Shown here piece by piece: positions 42,433 through 49,963 of a stretch of DNA of 64,000 bases. The stretch's first letter is position 1. Each line of letters opens with the position of its first letter. Source of the stretch: Agromyces protaetiae. GTDB lineage: Bacteria > Actinomycetota > Actinomycetes > Actinomycetales > Microbacteriaceae. The position numbers were made by a program, and so were the translations under genes. Where the stretch lies: contig NZ_CP133018.1 in NCBI RefSeq assembly GCF_030866785.1, positions 186,001 through 250,000 on the forward strand, given 5' to 3'. The notes beneath the pieces are model-generated. The model was not told where the DNA came from and ran no database searches. It saw only the letters and a program-made list of their open reading frames with translations.

Positions 42433-43542
42433 GTGGAAGCCCCGCACCCCGACCAGCACGATGTCGCCGCCCCGGCATCGCCCATCGTGCCCGCCCAGAA
42501 GCACGACGCCCGCGAGCGTCGGGTCACGATCGGAGACGTCGCCGCCCGGGCGCGGGTGTCCAAGAGCGCGGTCTCGTTCGTCTTCAACGGTCGCCCCGGT
42601 GTCGGCGAGGCGGCTCGCGGCCGGATCCTCGAGGCGGCTCGCGAACTCGACTGGCGCCCCGACGCGCGGGCGCGAGCGCTCTCGCGGAGCCGGGCGCAGG
42701 CCCTCGGGCTCGTCATCCGGCGCGAACCCGAGCTGATCAGCACCGACCCCTTCTTTCCGCAGTTCGTCGCGGGCGTCGAAAGCGGTCTGTCCAAAGCGGA
42801 CTATGCGCTGGTGCTCCAAGTCGTGCAAGACGAGGAGTCCGAGCACGCGGCCTACATCCGGTTCGCGCATGAATCCCGCGTCGACGGAGTCTTCCTCACC
42901 GACCTGCGTACCGACGACGAACGTCCGAGCGAGCTCGCCCAGCTCGGTCTGCCGTCGGTCCTTGTGGGGCCTGCGGCGCCCATGGCGGACGGCCTTCCTC
43001 CGATCGGGCTGGACGACGCGGCCGGCGTGCGGCGCGCCGTCCGTCACCTCTCCGCGCTCGGGCACCGGCGCATCGCCCACGTCGCGGGCGATCCCAGCTA
43101 CGTGCACTCCGACGTGCGCCGTCGGGCGTGGGCCGACGAGCTGTCGCAGCTCGGCCTCGAGCCGGGCCCGGTCGTGGTCGCCGACTTCACCGGCGCCTCA
43201 GGAGCTCGCGCGACCCATGAGCTCCTCGACCTGTCTCAGCCGCCGACCGCGATCGTGTATGCCAACGACCTGATGGCGATCGCGGGCATGTCGGTCGCGA
43301 CCGATCGCGGCATGCGCGTGCCGGCAGATCTTTCGATCGTGGGCTTCGACGACATCCCGATCGCCCCGTACGTCGTGCCGCCACTCACGACCGTGCGCCA
43401 GAGTGTCGTCGAATGGGGCCGGGCCTGCGCGCGGACCCTCGTGGCGCTCGTGGAGTCGCGCGAGCCCGACGAGGTGCACCTGCCCCCGGTGGAGTTCGTG
43501 GTGCGGGGCAGCACGGGCCCGCTCAGAGACCGCGAGATCTGA
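42433..43542 (+). CDS. LacI-family repressor of the PL8/GH130 regulon
   Basis: 369 residues with an unusually long, His/Pro-rich 34-residue N-terminus before the HTH VTIGDVAARARVSKSAVSFVFNGRPGV and hinge LDWRPDARARALSRSRAQALG. The effector domain ends IVGFDDIPIAPYVVPPLTTV. GTG at 42433 is preferred because TATGAT lies six bases before it (leaderless). Three AACCGG(T/A)TTACT sites, at 31485, 42307 and 42388, define its likely regulon. Confidence 0.9.
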   Translation: MEAPHPDQHDVAAPASPIVPAQKHDARERRVTIGDVAARARVSKSAVSFVFNGRPGVGEAARGRILEAARELDWRPDARARALSRSRAQALGLVIRREPELISTDPFFPQFVAGVESGLSKADYALVLQVVQDEESEHAAYIRFAHESRVDGVFLTDLRTDDERPSELAQLGLPSVLVGPAAPMADGLPPIGLDDAAGVRRAVRHLSALGHRRIAHVAGDPSYVHSDVRRRAWADELSQLGLEPGPVVVADFTGASGARATHELLDLSQPPTAIVYANDLMAIAGMSVATDRGMRVPADLSIVGFDDIPIAPYVVPPLTTVRQSVVEWGRACARTLVALVESREPDEVHLPPVEFVVRGSTGPLRDREI

Positions 43543-43552
43543 GCGGCCCGGA

Positions 43553-44635
43553 TCAGGTCGCCGACCAGCCGCCGTCCGAGGCGAGCACCACGCCGTTGAT
43601 GTTCACGCCGTCGTCCGAGAGCAGGAAGGTGATCGAGGCCGCGAGCGCCTCGGCCTCCGCCGCGTCCGGCAGGATGGCCATGGCCTGACGCACGCGCTCG
43701 GCGCCGAGCGGGGACGCGAAGGTCGCCTCGATGTTGGTGATCGTCGGGCCGGGCGCGACGGCGTTCACCCTGAGCCCGCTCGGACCGTACATGAACGCGG
43801 TCGACTTCGTGAGGCCCACCACCGCGTGCTTCGAGGCGGTGTAGGCGACGCCCGCGGCGGAGCCGCGGAGTGCGGCCTCCGAGGCGGTGTTCACGATCGA
43901 GCCCTTGCCCTGGGCGAGCATGACCGGAACGACCGCACGCATGAGCTTCATCGTGCCGTCCACGTTCACGGCGAACACGCGCTTCCAGACCGCATCGCTC
44001 AGCTCACCGATCGGCGTCATGTCGTCCATGATCCCGGCGATGTTCGCCAGCCCGTCGATGCGTCCGCCCGCCGCGGCCACGATCTCCGCGACCTTGGTGT
44101 CGTCGGTGATGTCGGCCACGAGCGTCACGATGGCGGCACCGGCATGCTCGGCCGCGAACTCGTCGAGGCGTTCCTGCGAGACATCCACCGCGATCACCCG
44201 GCCGCCCTCGCGCGCGATGCGCGATGCGGTCGCGCGGCCGATGCCCGATCCGGCGCCGGTCACGATGATCGTCGTCCCGGCGAATCGGCCCTGGTCGATG
44301 CGCTCGGTCCATTCGGGCAGCGGCGCGACGGCGGGCGTATGCACGGCGGTGCCCTCGGGTGCTTCGGACGCGGGCTCGGGGGCCTCGGCGGTCGCTCCTG
44401 GGGCGGGCACATCCCCCGCCGCGGCGCGGGCGACGAGCTGGTCCACCATCTCCTGGCTGAACTGGCCCTTGCTCAGCTTCACGAGCCGTTTGAGCGCGAG
44501 CCGGCTGACCGGCCGCAGCACGTCGGGGCTCTGCCCGGCCTGGGCGAGCAGTTCGCGGATGATCGGGCCGCCGACCGGGTGCTCGAGCCAGGTCTTGATC
44601 GAGTCGTCGCCGGTGAGGGTCTTCGGGTCGCTCAT
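43553..44635 (-). CDS. SDR oxidoreductase with a conserved-looking N-terminal helical module
   Basis: 360 residues. The classical SDR domain starts near 118: GTTIIVTGAGSGIGRATASR, catalytic Ser in VNTASEAAL, YTASK (Tyr/Lys about 268-272), and PGPTITNIE. About 60 residues at the N-terminus (IKTWLEHPVGGPIIRELL, then LKRLVKLSKGQFSQEMVDQLV) look like a separate helical module, joined by an Ala/Pro/Glu linker. Similar modules are known to me at the ends of some actinobacterial glycosidases, without known function. AGAGAGG precedes the ATG. Divergent from a TetR gene with an 18-bp palindrome between. Confidence 0.85.
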   Translation of the reverse strand: MSDPKTLTGDDSIKTWLEHPVGGPIIRELLAQAGQSPDVLRPVSRLALKRLVKLSKGQFSQEMVDQLVARAAAGDVPAPGATAEAPEPASEAPEGTAVHTPAVAPLPEWTERIDQGRFAGTTIIVTGAGSGIGRATASRIAREGGRVIAVDVSQERLDEFAAEHAGAAIVTLVADITDDTKVAEIVAAAGGRIDGLANIAGIMDDMTPIGELSDAVWKRVFAVNVDGTMKLMRAVVPVMLAQGKGSIVNTASEAALRGSAAGVAYTASKHAVVGLTKSTAFMYGPSGLRVNAVAPGPTITNIEATFASPLGAERVRQAMAILPDAAEAEALAASITFLLSDDGVNINGVVLASDGGWSAT

Positions 44636-44657
44636 GCGGATGCCTCTCTGGGATCAG

Positions 44658-44689
44658 CTACTCCGGACATCGATGTCCGGTAGTACGCT
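44658..44689. promoter_or_regulatory. TetR operator with perfect 18-bp palindrome
   Basis: CCGGACATCGATGTCCGG (44663-44680) is a perfect palindrome, extended by TACT and AGTA on the outer sides with one-base offset. TACGCT (44684-44689), the -10 candidate of the TetR gene, follows directly. Confidence 0.85.
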
Positions 44690-44696
44690 AGCACCC

Positions 44697-45275
44697 GTGC
44701 CTGATCCGGGGAAGACCGCATCCGCGGGCCGCAAGGCGAATCGAGGGCCGAGCGCCGGGCCCGCCAACCGCCGCGCCCTCATCGCCGCAGGGCGCGAGGT
44801 GTTCGCCACCGACGGCCTGCAGGCGCCCTTCAATGCCGTCGCGAAGCGCGCGGGCGTCGGGCAGGGCAGCCTGTACCGGCACTTCCCCGATCGGTTGTCG
44901 CTCGCCCTCGCGGTGTTCGATGAGAACCTCGACCAGCTCGAGGCATCCGTCGCCGCGCCCGACGCGACGCTCGACGACCTGCTCGACGCGCTCATCGAAC
45001 AGGCGGTCGTCTCGACCGCGCTGATCGACCTGATCTGGATGAACCGAGACGACGAACGCGTGACGCACCTCGGCGGGCGGCTCGAACGCATCGCCGGCGC
45101 CGCGCTCGAGCGCGGCCAGGCCGCCGGCCGTGTGGGCGAGCAGATCGAGACCGCCGACGTGCTGCTCGTCGTGACCATGCTCGCCGGCCTCGCCTCACGC
45201 ACCGACGCCTCGGACCGCCGTGCGGTCGCGGCTCGCGCCCGTACCCTCTTCGACGCCGCCTTCGCCCCCCGCTGA
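44697..45275 (+). CDS. TetR-family regulator divergent from the SDR gene
   Basis: 192 residues. HTH: NRRALIAAGREVFATDGLQAPFNAVAKRAGVGQGSLYRHFPDRLSL in parts (about 18-62). GTG start, no ribosome site, TACGCT seven bases upstream (leaderless). An 18-bp palindrome in the 61-bp gap to the SDR gene is its likely binding site, repressing both genes. Confidence 0.88.
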   Translation: MPDPGKTASAGRKANRGPSAGPANRRALIAAGREVFATDGLQAPFNAVAKRAGVGQGSLYRHFPDRLSLALAVFDENLDQLEASVAAPDATLDDLLDALIEQAVVSTALIDLIWMNRDDERVTHLGGRLERIAGAALERGQAAGRVGEQIETADVLLVVTMLAGLASRTDASDRRAVAARARTLFDAAFAPR

Positions 45276-45544
45276 CCCGCCCACCCGCGCCCCACCCGGT
45301 TCGCCCCACCCGGCCCGCCTGGCCCCGCCTCCCTGGCCCCGCCGCCGCTCGGGGCGCCGCCGCGGGCCACCCTCGTCCTCGCTCTCGCTCTCGCTCTCGG
45401 GTGAGTTCGCCACCCGGCCTCCTCGTTCCGCGATGGAAGTCGAAAAGTGGGTGAGAGATCGGTGGGTGGGAAGGAAGACGCGCGCGAGCGCGCTCCGACC
45501 CACTATCCGTCATCCAACGCACGGGCGGGGCGGCGCGAGGGAGG
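45276..45544. other. Low-complexity intergenic region
   Basis: C-rich tract with CTCGCT tandem copies at 45378-45395 (three exact units plus a partial). No convincing gene. It lies between the TetR stop and the end of the PRC-barrel gene (convergent). A GC-rich self-complementary stretch near 45480-45496 may serve as terminator but is not clean. Confidence 0.5.
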
Positions 45545-45874
45545 CTAGAGGGCGGGGTCGAGGGCCTCATGGTCGGGGAGCAGGTGCACGGCGTCCGGCT
45601 CGAGGCGGGCGACCGACGACCACGGCACCAGGAACGTGCCGCGATGGCGCCAGGCCAGGAATCGCGCGATCACGGCCGGGCGGGTCTCCTCGGTGCGCTC
45701 GTAGCCCCAGTACGACGACCTCGTCCGCGGCGACACGACGAACCCCGCGAGCCGGGCGTCGGCGAGCGGCACCCGCGGCACGCCGTCGATGACGAACCGC
45801 ACGTCGATCACGAATCCGAGACGCTCGCCGCGGGCGTCGCGCACCGGCAGGCCGAGCAGATCACCCAGGATCAT
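45545..45874 (-). CDS. PRC-barrel-like protein
   Basis: 109 residues: MILGDLLGLPVRDARGERLGFVIDVRFVIDGVP, a PRC-barrel pattern (beta strands with a Gly-x-x-hydrophobic turn), ending FLVPWSSVARLEPDAVHLL. Soluble. GGGAGG precedes the ATG. Last gene of an operon with a second PRC-like protein (14-base overlap) and an Nramp-like transporter; it may be a cytosolic regulatory partner of the transporter. Confidence 0.7.
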   Translation of the reverse strand: MILGDLLGLPVRDARGERLGFVIDVRFVIDGVPRVPLADARLAGFVVSPRTRSSYWGYERTEETRPAVIARFLAWRHRGTFLVPWSSVARLEPDAVHLLPDHEALDPAL

Positions 45875-46295
45875 GGCGGCCTCCCGGGATGCGGCGGATG
45901 ATCCGGTCGCGCACCCACCGTTCGGTCCACGCGGCATCGAGCCCCGTGCCGACGCTGCCGAGCCGCACCACGACGCCGACCTCGGTGACGAGACGCCACG
46001 GGATGCGCTGCCACCGCGATGCCGGCGGGCGGCCGCCGAAGATCCGGGTGGCGAGCACCGGCCCGGTGAGGATGTCCGTGATCACGGGTGCGGGCGCGTC
46101 GTGGTCGATGGGCTCGCCGAAGGGCACATCGGTCAGCTCCACGTCGTCGACCGTCGTGATGGGCGTGCCGTCGCGGTCGAGCACCTGCCGGTCGAGCAGG
46201 TGCAGCGCGGCGTCGAGCACCTGACCGGCGGCCGGCGGCTCCGGCCGGGGCATCCGCTCGCCGTCCGCGCCCCGCCCGCGGCCCCGCGCGCTCAT
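45861..46295 (-). CDS. Second PRC-barrel-like protein
   Basis: 144 residues. VLDAALHLLDRQVLDRDGTPITTVDDVELTDV near 26-57 fits a PRC-barrel; the later half includes RLGSVGTGLDAAWTERWVRDRIIRRIPGG. The N-terminus is Arg/Gly-rich. Start overlaps the transporter stop (ATGA) and its end overlaps the next gene by 14 bases, a strongly coupled arrangement. Confidence 0.65.
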   Translation of the reverse strand: MSARGRGRGADGERMPRPEPPAAGQVLDAALHLLDRQVLDRDGTPITTVDDVELTDVPFGEPIDHDAPAPVITDILTGPVLATRIFGGRPPASRWQRIPWRLVTEVGVVVRLGSVGTGLDAAWTERWVRDRIIRRIPGGRHDPG

Positions 46296-47596
46296 GCGCC
46301 CGCCCCCGTCGCGATCATGAGCGGGATCGCCGCAAGCGACGCGATCAGGATGATCACCAGATAGATCAGCGCGATCGCGTTCATGCCCCGCCCGTTCACC
46401 TGATCGCCCATGTACTGCCGGTCGTTCGCGATGAGCAGGATCGGCAGGTACGTCAGCGGCAGCGCGACCGCCGAGAACACGACCGAGAACTCGGTCACCG
46501 CGATCGGATCGACGCCGGTCGCGAGGATGCCGCCGGCCACGATGAGGCACACGATCATCGACAGGTGAAAGCGCGAGGCATCCGCCGGCCGCCGGAACTT
46601 GCCCCACGACCAGCCGAAGAACTGGGCGAGCGTGTACCCCGACGACAGCGTGGTCTCGAGCGCGGCGCCGAACGTCGCTGCGAGCACGCCGACGAGCACG
46701 AAGCAGAGCAACAGCACGCCCCCGGCGTCGGCGATCGGCAGCACCACCTGCGACAGGCTCGTCACCTCGATGTCGCGGGGCAGCAGCACGACGGCCGCGC
46801 ACGCGGCGATCGCGATCGAGAGCAGCCCGCCGAGCGGGAAGCCGACGAGCACGTTCGCTCGCGACTGGGAGAGATCCTTCGTCGTCCAGCCGTCCTCGAT
46901 CGCGCCCGACGAGAAGAAGAACACCTCGTAGGGCGTCATCGCCGCGCCGAAGAGCGCGACCGCGTAGAAGAAGTAGGTGCCGGCCGTCTCACCCTGCGGC
47001 ACGTGCGGCACGAGCTGGCCGCCGAGACCGGCCCAGTCGGGCTGCAGCAGGAAGAGCGCGACGACGAACACCGTCAGTGACAGCCCCAGCAGGCCGGTGA
47101 TGTTCTCCAAGAACGAGAACTTCGCCCGCCAGACCGCGATCCACACGCCGAACGCGGCGAGCGGGATCCAGAGCGCCGGCGGCAGGCTCGAGGCGAGCTG
47201 CAGCGTCAGCGCGATGCCGCCGACCTCGGCGGTCACGGTGAGCAGGTTGATGAAGAACGAGCCCGCCAGGTTCGCGAGCGCGGCGCGCGGCCCGAGCCGT
47301 TCGCGGATGATCTCGAACGTCGCTCGTCCGCTCACGGCCGCGACCCTGCCCGCCATCTGCGCGTACACGCAGATGCCGATGACGCCGACGATCACGACCC
47401 ACACCAGCCCGAGCCCGAAGCGGGAGCCCACGACGGCGTTCGTCACGAGGTCGCCGATGTCGACGAACCCGCCGATGGCGGTGAGGATACCGAGCGCGAC
47501 GGCGAAGAGCTTCAGCCCGCCCGACCTCCCGCCGGACGCGGGCGCCTTCGCGCCCGCCTTCGCGCCCGCCTTCGCGCCCGCCTGCCGACCGGTCAT
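46292..47596 (-). CDS. Nramp-related metal transporter with non-canonical ion site
   Basis: 434 residues, about eleven helices. The overall pattern is Nramp/APC. Helix 1 reads GGFVDIGDLVTN where canonical Nramp has DPGN, and helix 6 reads FGAAMTPYEVFFFSSG where canonical Nramp has MPH. The metal-binding Asn and Met are therefore changed, so Mn/Fe selectivity should not be assumed. The N-terminus has three AGAK repeats encoded by a 12-bp tandem array (47547-47582). ATG shares a base with the preceding stop. Confidence 0.8.
   Translation of the reverse strand: MTGRQAGAKAGAKAGAKAPASGGRSGGLKLFAVALGILTAIGGFVDIGDLVTNAVVGSRFGLGLVWVVIVGVIGICVYAQMAGRVAAVSGRATFEIIRERLGPRAALANLAGSFFINLLTVTAEVGGIALTLQLASSLPPALWIPLAAFGVWIAVWRAKFSFLENITGLLGLSLTVFVVALFLLQPDWAGLGGQLVPHVPQGETAGTYFFYAVALFGAAMTPYEVFFFSSGAIEDGWTTKDLSQSRANVLVGFPLGGLLSIAIAACAAVVLLPRDIEVTSLSQVVLPIADAGGVLLLCFVLVGVLAATFGAALETTLSSGYTLAQFFGWSWGKFRRPADASRFHLSMIVCLIVAGGILATGVDPIAVTEFSVVFSAVALPLTYLPILLIANDRQYMGDQVNGRGMNAIALIYLVIILIASLAAIPLMIATGAGA
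47547..47582. repeat. 12-bp tandem repeat in the transporter N-terminus
   Basis: Three exact copies of TTCGCGCCCGCC encode the AGAK repeats in the Nramp-like protein. Length is a multiple of three, so copy changes keep the frame. Confidence 0.85.
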
Positions 47597-48060
47597 CAGC
47601 CGCCGCCCGCCGTCACGAGCGCGTCGAGCTGCGCGGATGCCTCGTCGAGCGCCTCGGCGACCTCGTCCGGGTCCGTGACACCTTCGAGGCTTTCGCGTGC
47701 GGCGTTCACCGCGTCGATGCCGTCGCGCAGCGCGTCGGCGGTCGCGGTGCGCAGTGCGCGGTCCGCCTCGGTCGAGACATCCGCCTCGTCGACCGTCGCC
47801 ACGGCGTCGCCGAGCTCGCGCTGGGCGTCGTCGAACGCCGTCGCGGTGAGGCCGAAGATCGACCGGCCGTCCTGCTCGAGCTCGAGCGCGAGGCTCGCGG
47901 TCTCGACGGCAGAGCGGCCCTGGGCCGCGGCATCCGTCATCGTCTGCGAGAGCGGCGCGCAGCCGGCGAGCGCGAACGTCGTTGCGATCGCGGCGATCGC
48001 GGCCAGCCGGGCCCGCGCGCAGGCCGTCGTGCCCGCGCCTCGCCCCCTCGACTGCCGCAT
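47596..48060 (-). CDS. Small lipoprotein, first gene of the Nramp-like operon
   Basis: 154 residues. Basic start, hydrophobic core and lipobox FALAGC (Cys about 33). The remainder is helical and acidic, ending ALDEASAQLDALVTAGGG; no known domain recognised. TACGGT lies six bases before the ATG on the minus strand (leaderless candidate). TGATG overlap with the transporter gene suggests a joint role, perhaps extracellular metal or envelope binding. Confidence 0.7.
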   Translation of the reverse strand: MRQSRGRGAGTTACARARLAAIAAIATTFALAGCAPLSQTMTDAAAQGRSAVETASLALELEQDGRSIFGLTATAFDDAQRELGDAVATVDEADVSTEADRALRTATADALRDGIDAVNAARESLEGVTDPDEVAEALDEASAQLDALVTAGGG

Positions 48061-48149
48061 AGCGTCACCGTAGACCCGCGGCGCGCGCCCGTGAGCCCCA
48101 TTGACGCGGCGTGCGTCTCCGGTCAGCGCGCACCGCACACACGCCGCGG

Positions 48150-48246
48150 CATCCTGAATCCCTTGCTCAGGAATCCGCGAACGCCGCGCGGGCTCGGCGG
48201 CGGCCACGCGCGGCGTGTCGCCGGGATCTTCCTGAGCAAGGAAATG
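48150..48246. repeat. Multi-stem intergenic element, copy B
   Basis: Outer arms CCTTGCTCAGGAA (48161-48173) and TTCCTGAGCAAGG (48229-48241) pair over 13 bases, plus ATCC/GGAT with one bulge. Inside, ACGCCGCGCG (48181-48190) pairs with CGCGCGGCGT (48207-48216). GGCATCC precedes the left arm, as in copy A. It lies in a 365-bp gap between the lipoprotein start and the ycnI stop, which holds no gene. Confidence 0.7.
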
Positions 48247-48300
48247 GGACCGGGCGGTGCGCTCGGCGACAGGGGTCCCGGTGCGAGCGCGCAACGGACG

Positions 48301-48340
48301 GCGGATGCCTCGCCGCACACGTGTGCGACGAGGCATCCGC
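48301..48340 (-). terminator. GGATGCCTCG hairpin downstream of ycnI
   Basis: GCGGATGCCTCG (48301-48312) pairs with CGAGGCATCCGC (48329-48340), one C-A mismatch, then the palindrome CGCACACGTGTGCG inside. It is 86 bases past the ycnI stop and resembles 12385-12420. Confidence 0.7.
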
Positions 48341-48350
48341 TCGATCGTCG

Positions 48351-48437
48351 GCGGGCGCACGCGGGGCGTGCGGTCGCGGGGTCAGCGCTTGCCGGGCGGG
48401 CGCACGCGGGGCGTGCGGCCGCAGGTCAGCGCTTGGC
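48351..48437. repeat. 45-bp tandem duplication at the 3' end of ycnI
   Basis: A unit starting GCGGGCGCACGCGGGGCGTG occurs at 48351 and 48396, each followed by GGTCAGCGCTTG. The right copy contains the real stop codon of ycnI; the left is a non-coding duplicate with a two-base length difference. Confidence 0.8.
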
Positions 48438-49172
48438 GGGGCGCCGCCAGGCGACGGCGGCGAACACGACGCCGGCGACGCCGACGATGAGGCCGCCGAT
48501 GCCGAGCCAGCGCGCGACCGGGTCGTCGACCGTGGCGGGTGCGGCGTCGACCACCTCGGACTCGCTGTGCTCCTCGGCGGCGGTCTCGGCGCCGTGTCCG
48601 TGGCCGTCGCCGGTCGCCGCGGTCACGACGATGGCGGGTGCGGGGCTGGCGGGCTCCGCCTCACCCTCCTCGGCCAGCTCGTTCCAGTCGGTCGAGCCCT
48701 CGACGCACTCCTGCAGCACCGGGAACGCGAGCGTCTCGCCCGCGGTGTCGGCCGGCAGCTGGAGCGACAGCTCGATCACGTCGCGCAGCTCGCTCGGCAG
48801 CGGCGTGACCGCCGTGTAGATCACCTGGGCGTCGCGGTCGACGAGGTTCGCGCCGTGCGAGTCCTGCAGCGGCTCGGGCAGCTCCTCGACGACCTTGTCG
48901 ATCGTCCAGTTGGCGTTCACGGTCGGGGTGACGCGATTGACGCCCTCCGGCATGGTGAAGGTGAGCTTGGTGGTCGGGCTCTCGCCGCAGCCGTGCGGAA
49001 CGCTGAAGCTCAGCACGGTGTACGAGCCTTCGGCCGTGCTCGAGGCGGCGAGGCCCACGTGCGCTGAGGCCGACAGCGGGGCGGAGATCGCGAGGAGGAC
49101 GGCGCCGCCGAAGGCGGCGGTCGAGGCCAGGGCGGTGCGGGTGGTTCGGGTGGTGCGGGGACGCGTGGTCAT
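48426..49172 (-). CDS. YcnI-family (DUF1775) copper-associated membrane protein
   Basis: 248 residues. Signal peptide ending SASA, then mature N-terminal HVGLAASS: in characterised YcnI this His binds Cu(II). FSVPHGCGESPTTKLTFTMPEGV and ANWTIDKV with the conserved Trp follow. A His-containing linker (GDGHGHG) and a C-terminal helix before WRRPAKR anchor it outside the membrane. Downstream of a His-rich membrane protein gene, possibly a copper-handling pair. Confidence 0.9.
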   Translation of the reverse strand: MTTRPRTTRTTRTALASTAAFGGAVLLAISAPLSASAHVGLAASSTAEGSYTVLSFSVPHGCGESPTTKLTFTMPEGVNRVTPTVNANWTIDKVVEELPEPLQDSHGANLVDRDAQVIYTAVTPLPSELRDVIELSLQLPADTAGETLAFPVLQECVEGSTDWNELAEEGEAEPASPAPAIVVTAATGDGHGHGAETAAEEHSESEVVDAAPATVDDPVARWLGIGGLIVGVAGVVFAAVAWRRPAKR

Positions 49173-49266
49173 GGTGTCTGCTCTCGTACGTGCGCGGGCT
49201 CCGCGTGCCGCGCATGCAGCGTCGGCCGGCGGTGGACCCGAAAGAAATAGTGGTCGGCGTGACCGC

Positions 49267-49950
49267 TCAGGCGGCCGCGAGCGTCACGGGCGGACCGCGG
49301 CGCGGTGCCGCGAGCAGATGCAGGTCGCGCGCCGCACCGATCGCCCGCGTGACGATGGGGGCGGAGCGGCTCGGCGTGCGCGATGCGCCCAACGGCGCGC
49401 GCGAGAGCACGAGGGCGATGCGGATGCCTCGGGCCGAGGCTGAGACGGCGGCGAGCACGCGATCGGCGCCCGCGATGAACGCGATCGTGAGCACCGCCGC
49501 AGTCGTGTGCGTGACGAGCATCCAGACGCCGGGGTGGGCGCCGTGCACGACGGCGCCCACCGCCATGTCGGCGCCCGGCAGCGCGAGGGCATCGGTGTGG
49601 TGGCCGGAGTTCGGTAGGCCGGCTTCACCGGCGTGCGCGTGGGCATGCGCGTGGGCGGACAGCGCCCGGCCCGCGGCATCCGCCAGGGGCGTCGCACCCG
49701 CCGAGCCCAGCGAGTAGAGCGCGTGCAGCGCGAGCTGGGCGCCCAGCGCCGCGATCCCGCCGCGCGCGGCGCCGGCGCGGCGCCCGACCGTCGCGATGGC
49801 GAACGGCACCGAGAACGCGAGGGCGAGGGCGATCGCGAGGACGCCGGGCGGGGTCCCGCCGCCGAGCGTGTGCGCGAGCGATGCGGTGAGCGTCGCGAAC
49901 ACCGCGATCGCGCTCCCGCGCGCGACCCTGGCTCCCCGCTCGTTCCGCAC
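49267..49950 (-). CDS. His-rich multi-pass membrane protein
   Basis: 227 residues with four or five hydrophobic segments and a central His cluster SAHAHAHAHAGEAG plus SGHHTDA (about 98-122), then a helix ending in VTHTTAAVLTIAF. Likely metal-related, given YcnI 94 bases downstream. GTG start, TACGCT six bases upstream (leaderless). No family recognised. Confidence 0.65.
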   Translation of the reverse strand: MRNERGARVARGSAIAVFATLTASLAHTLGGGTPPGVLAIALALAFSVPFAIATVGRRAGAARGGIAALGAQLALHALYSLGSAGATPLADAAGRALSAHAHAHAHAGEAGLPNSGHHTDALALPGADMAVGAVVHGAHPGVWMLVTHTTAAVLTIAFIAGADRVLAAVSASARGIRIALVLSRAPLGASRTPSRSAPIVTRAIGAARDLHLLAAPRRGPPVTLAAA

Positions 49951-49963
49951 CCGTCAAGCGTAG

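Noticed and set aside
45378-45395. Coding meaning for the CTCGCT array
   Set aside because: Short open frames through it are Ser/Leu or Pro/Arg low-complexity and lack a ribosome site.
46292-47596. MntH assignment
   Set aside because: Canonical DPGN and MPH ion-site motifs are replaced, so naming it a manganese transporter is not supported.
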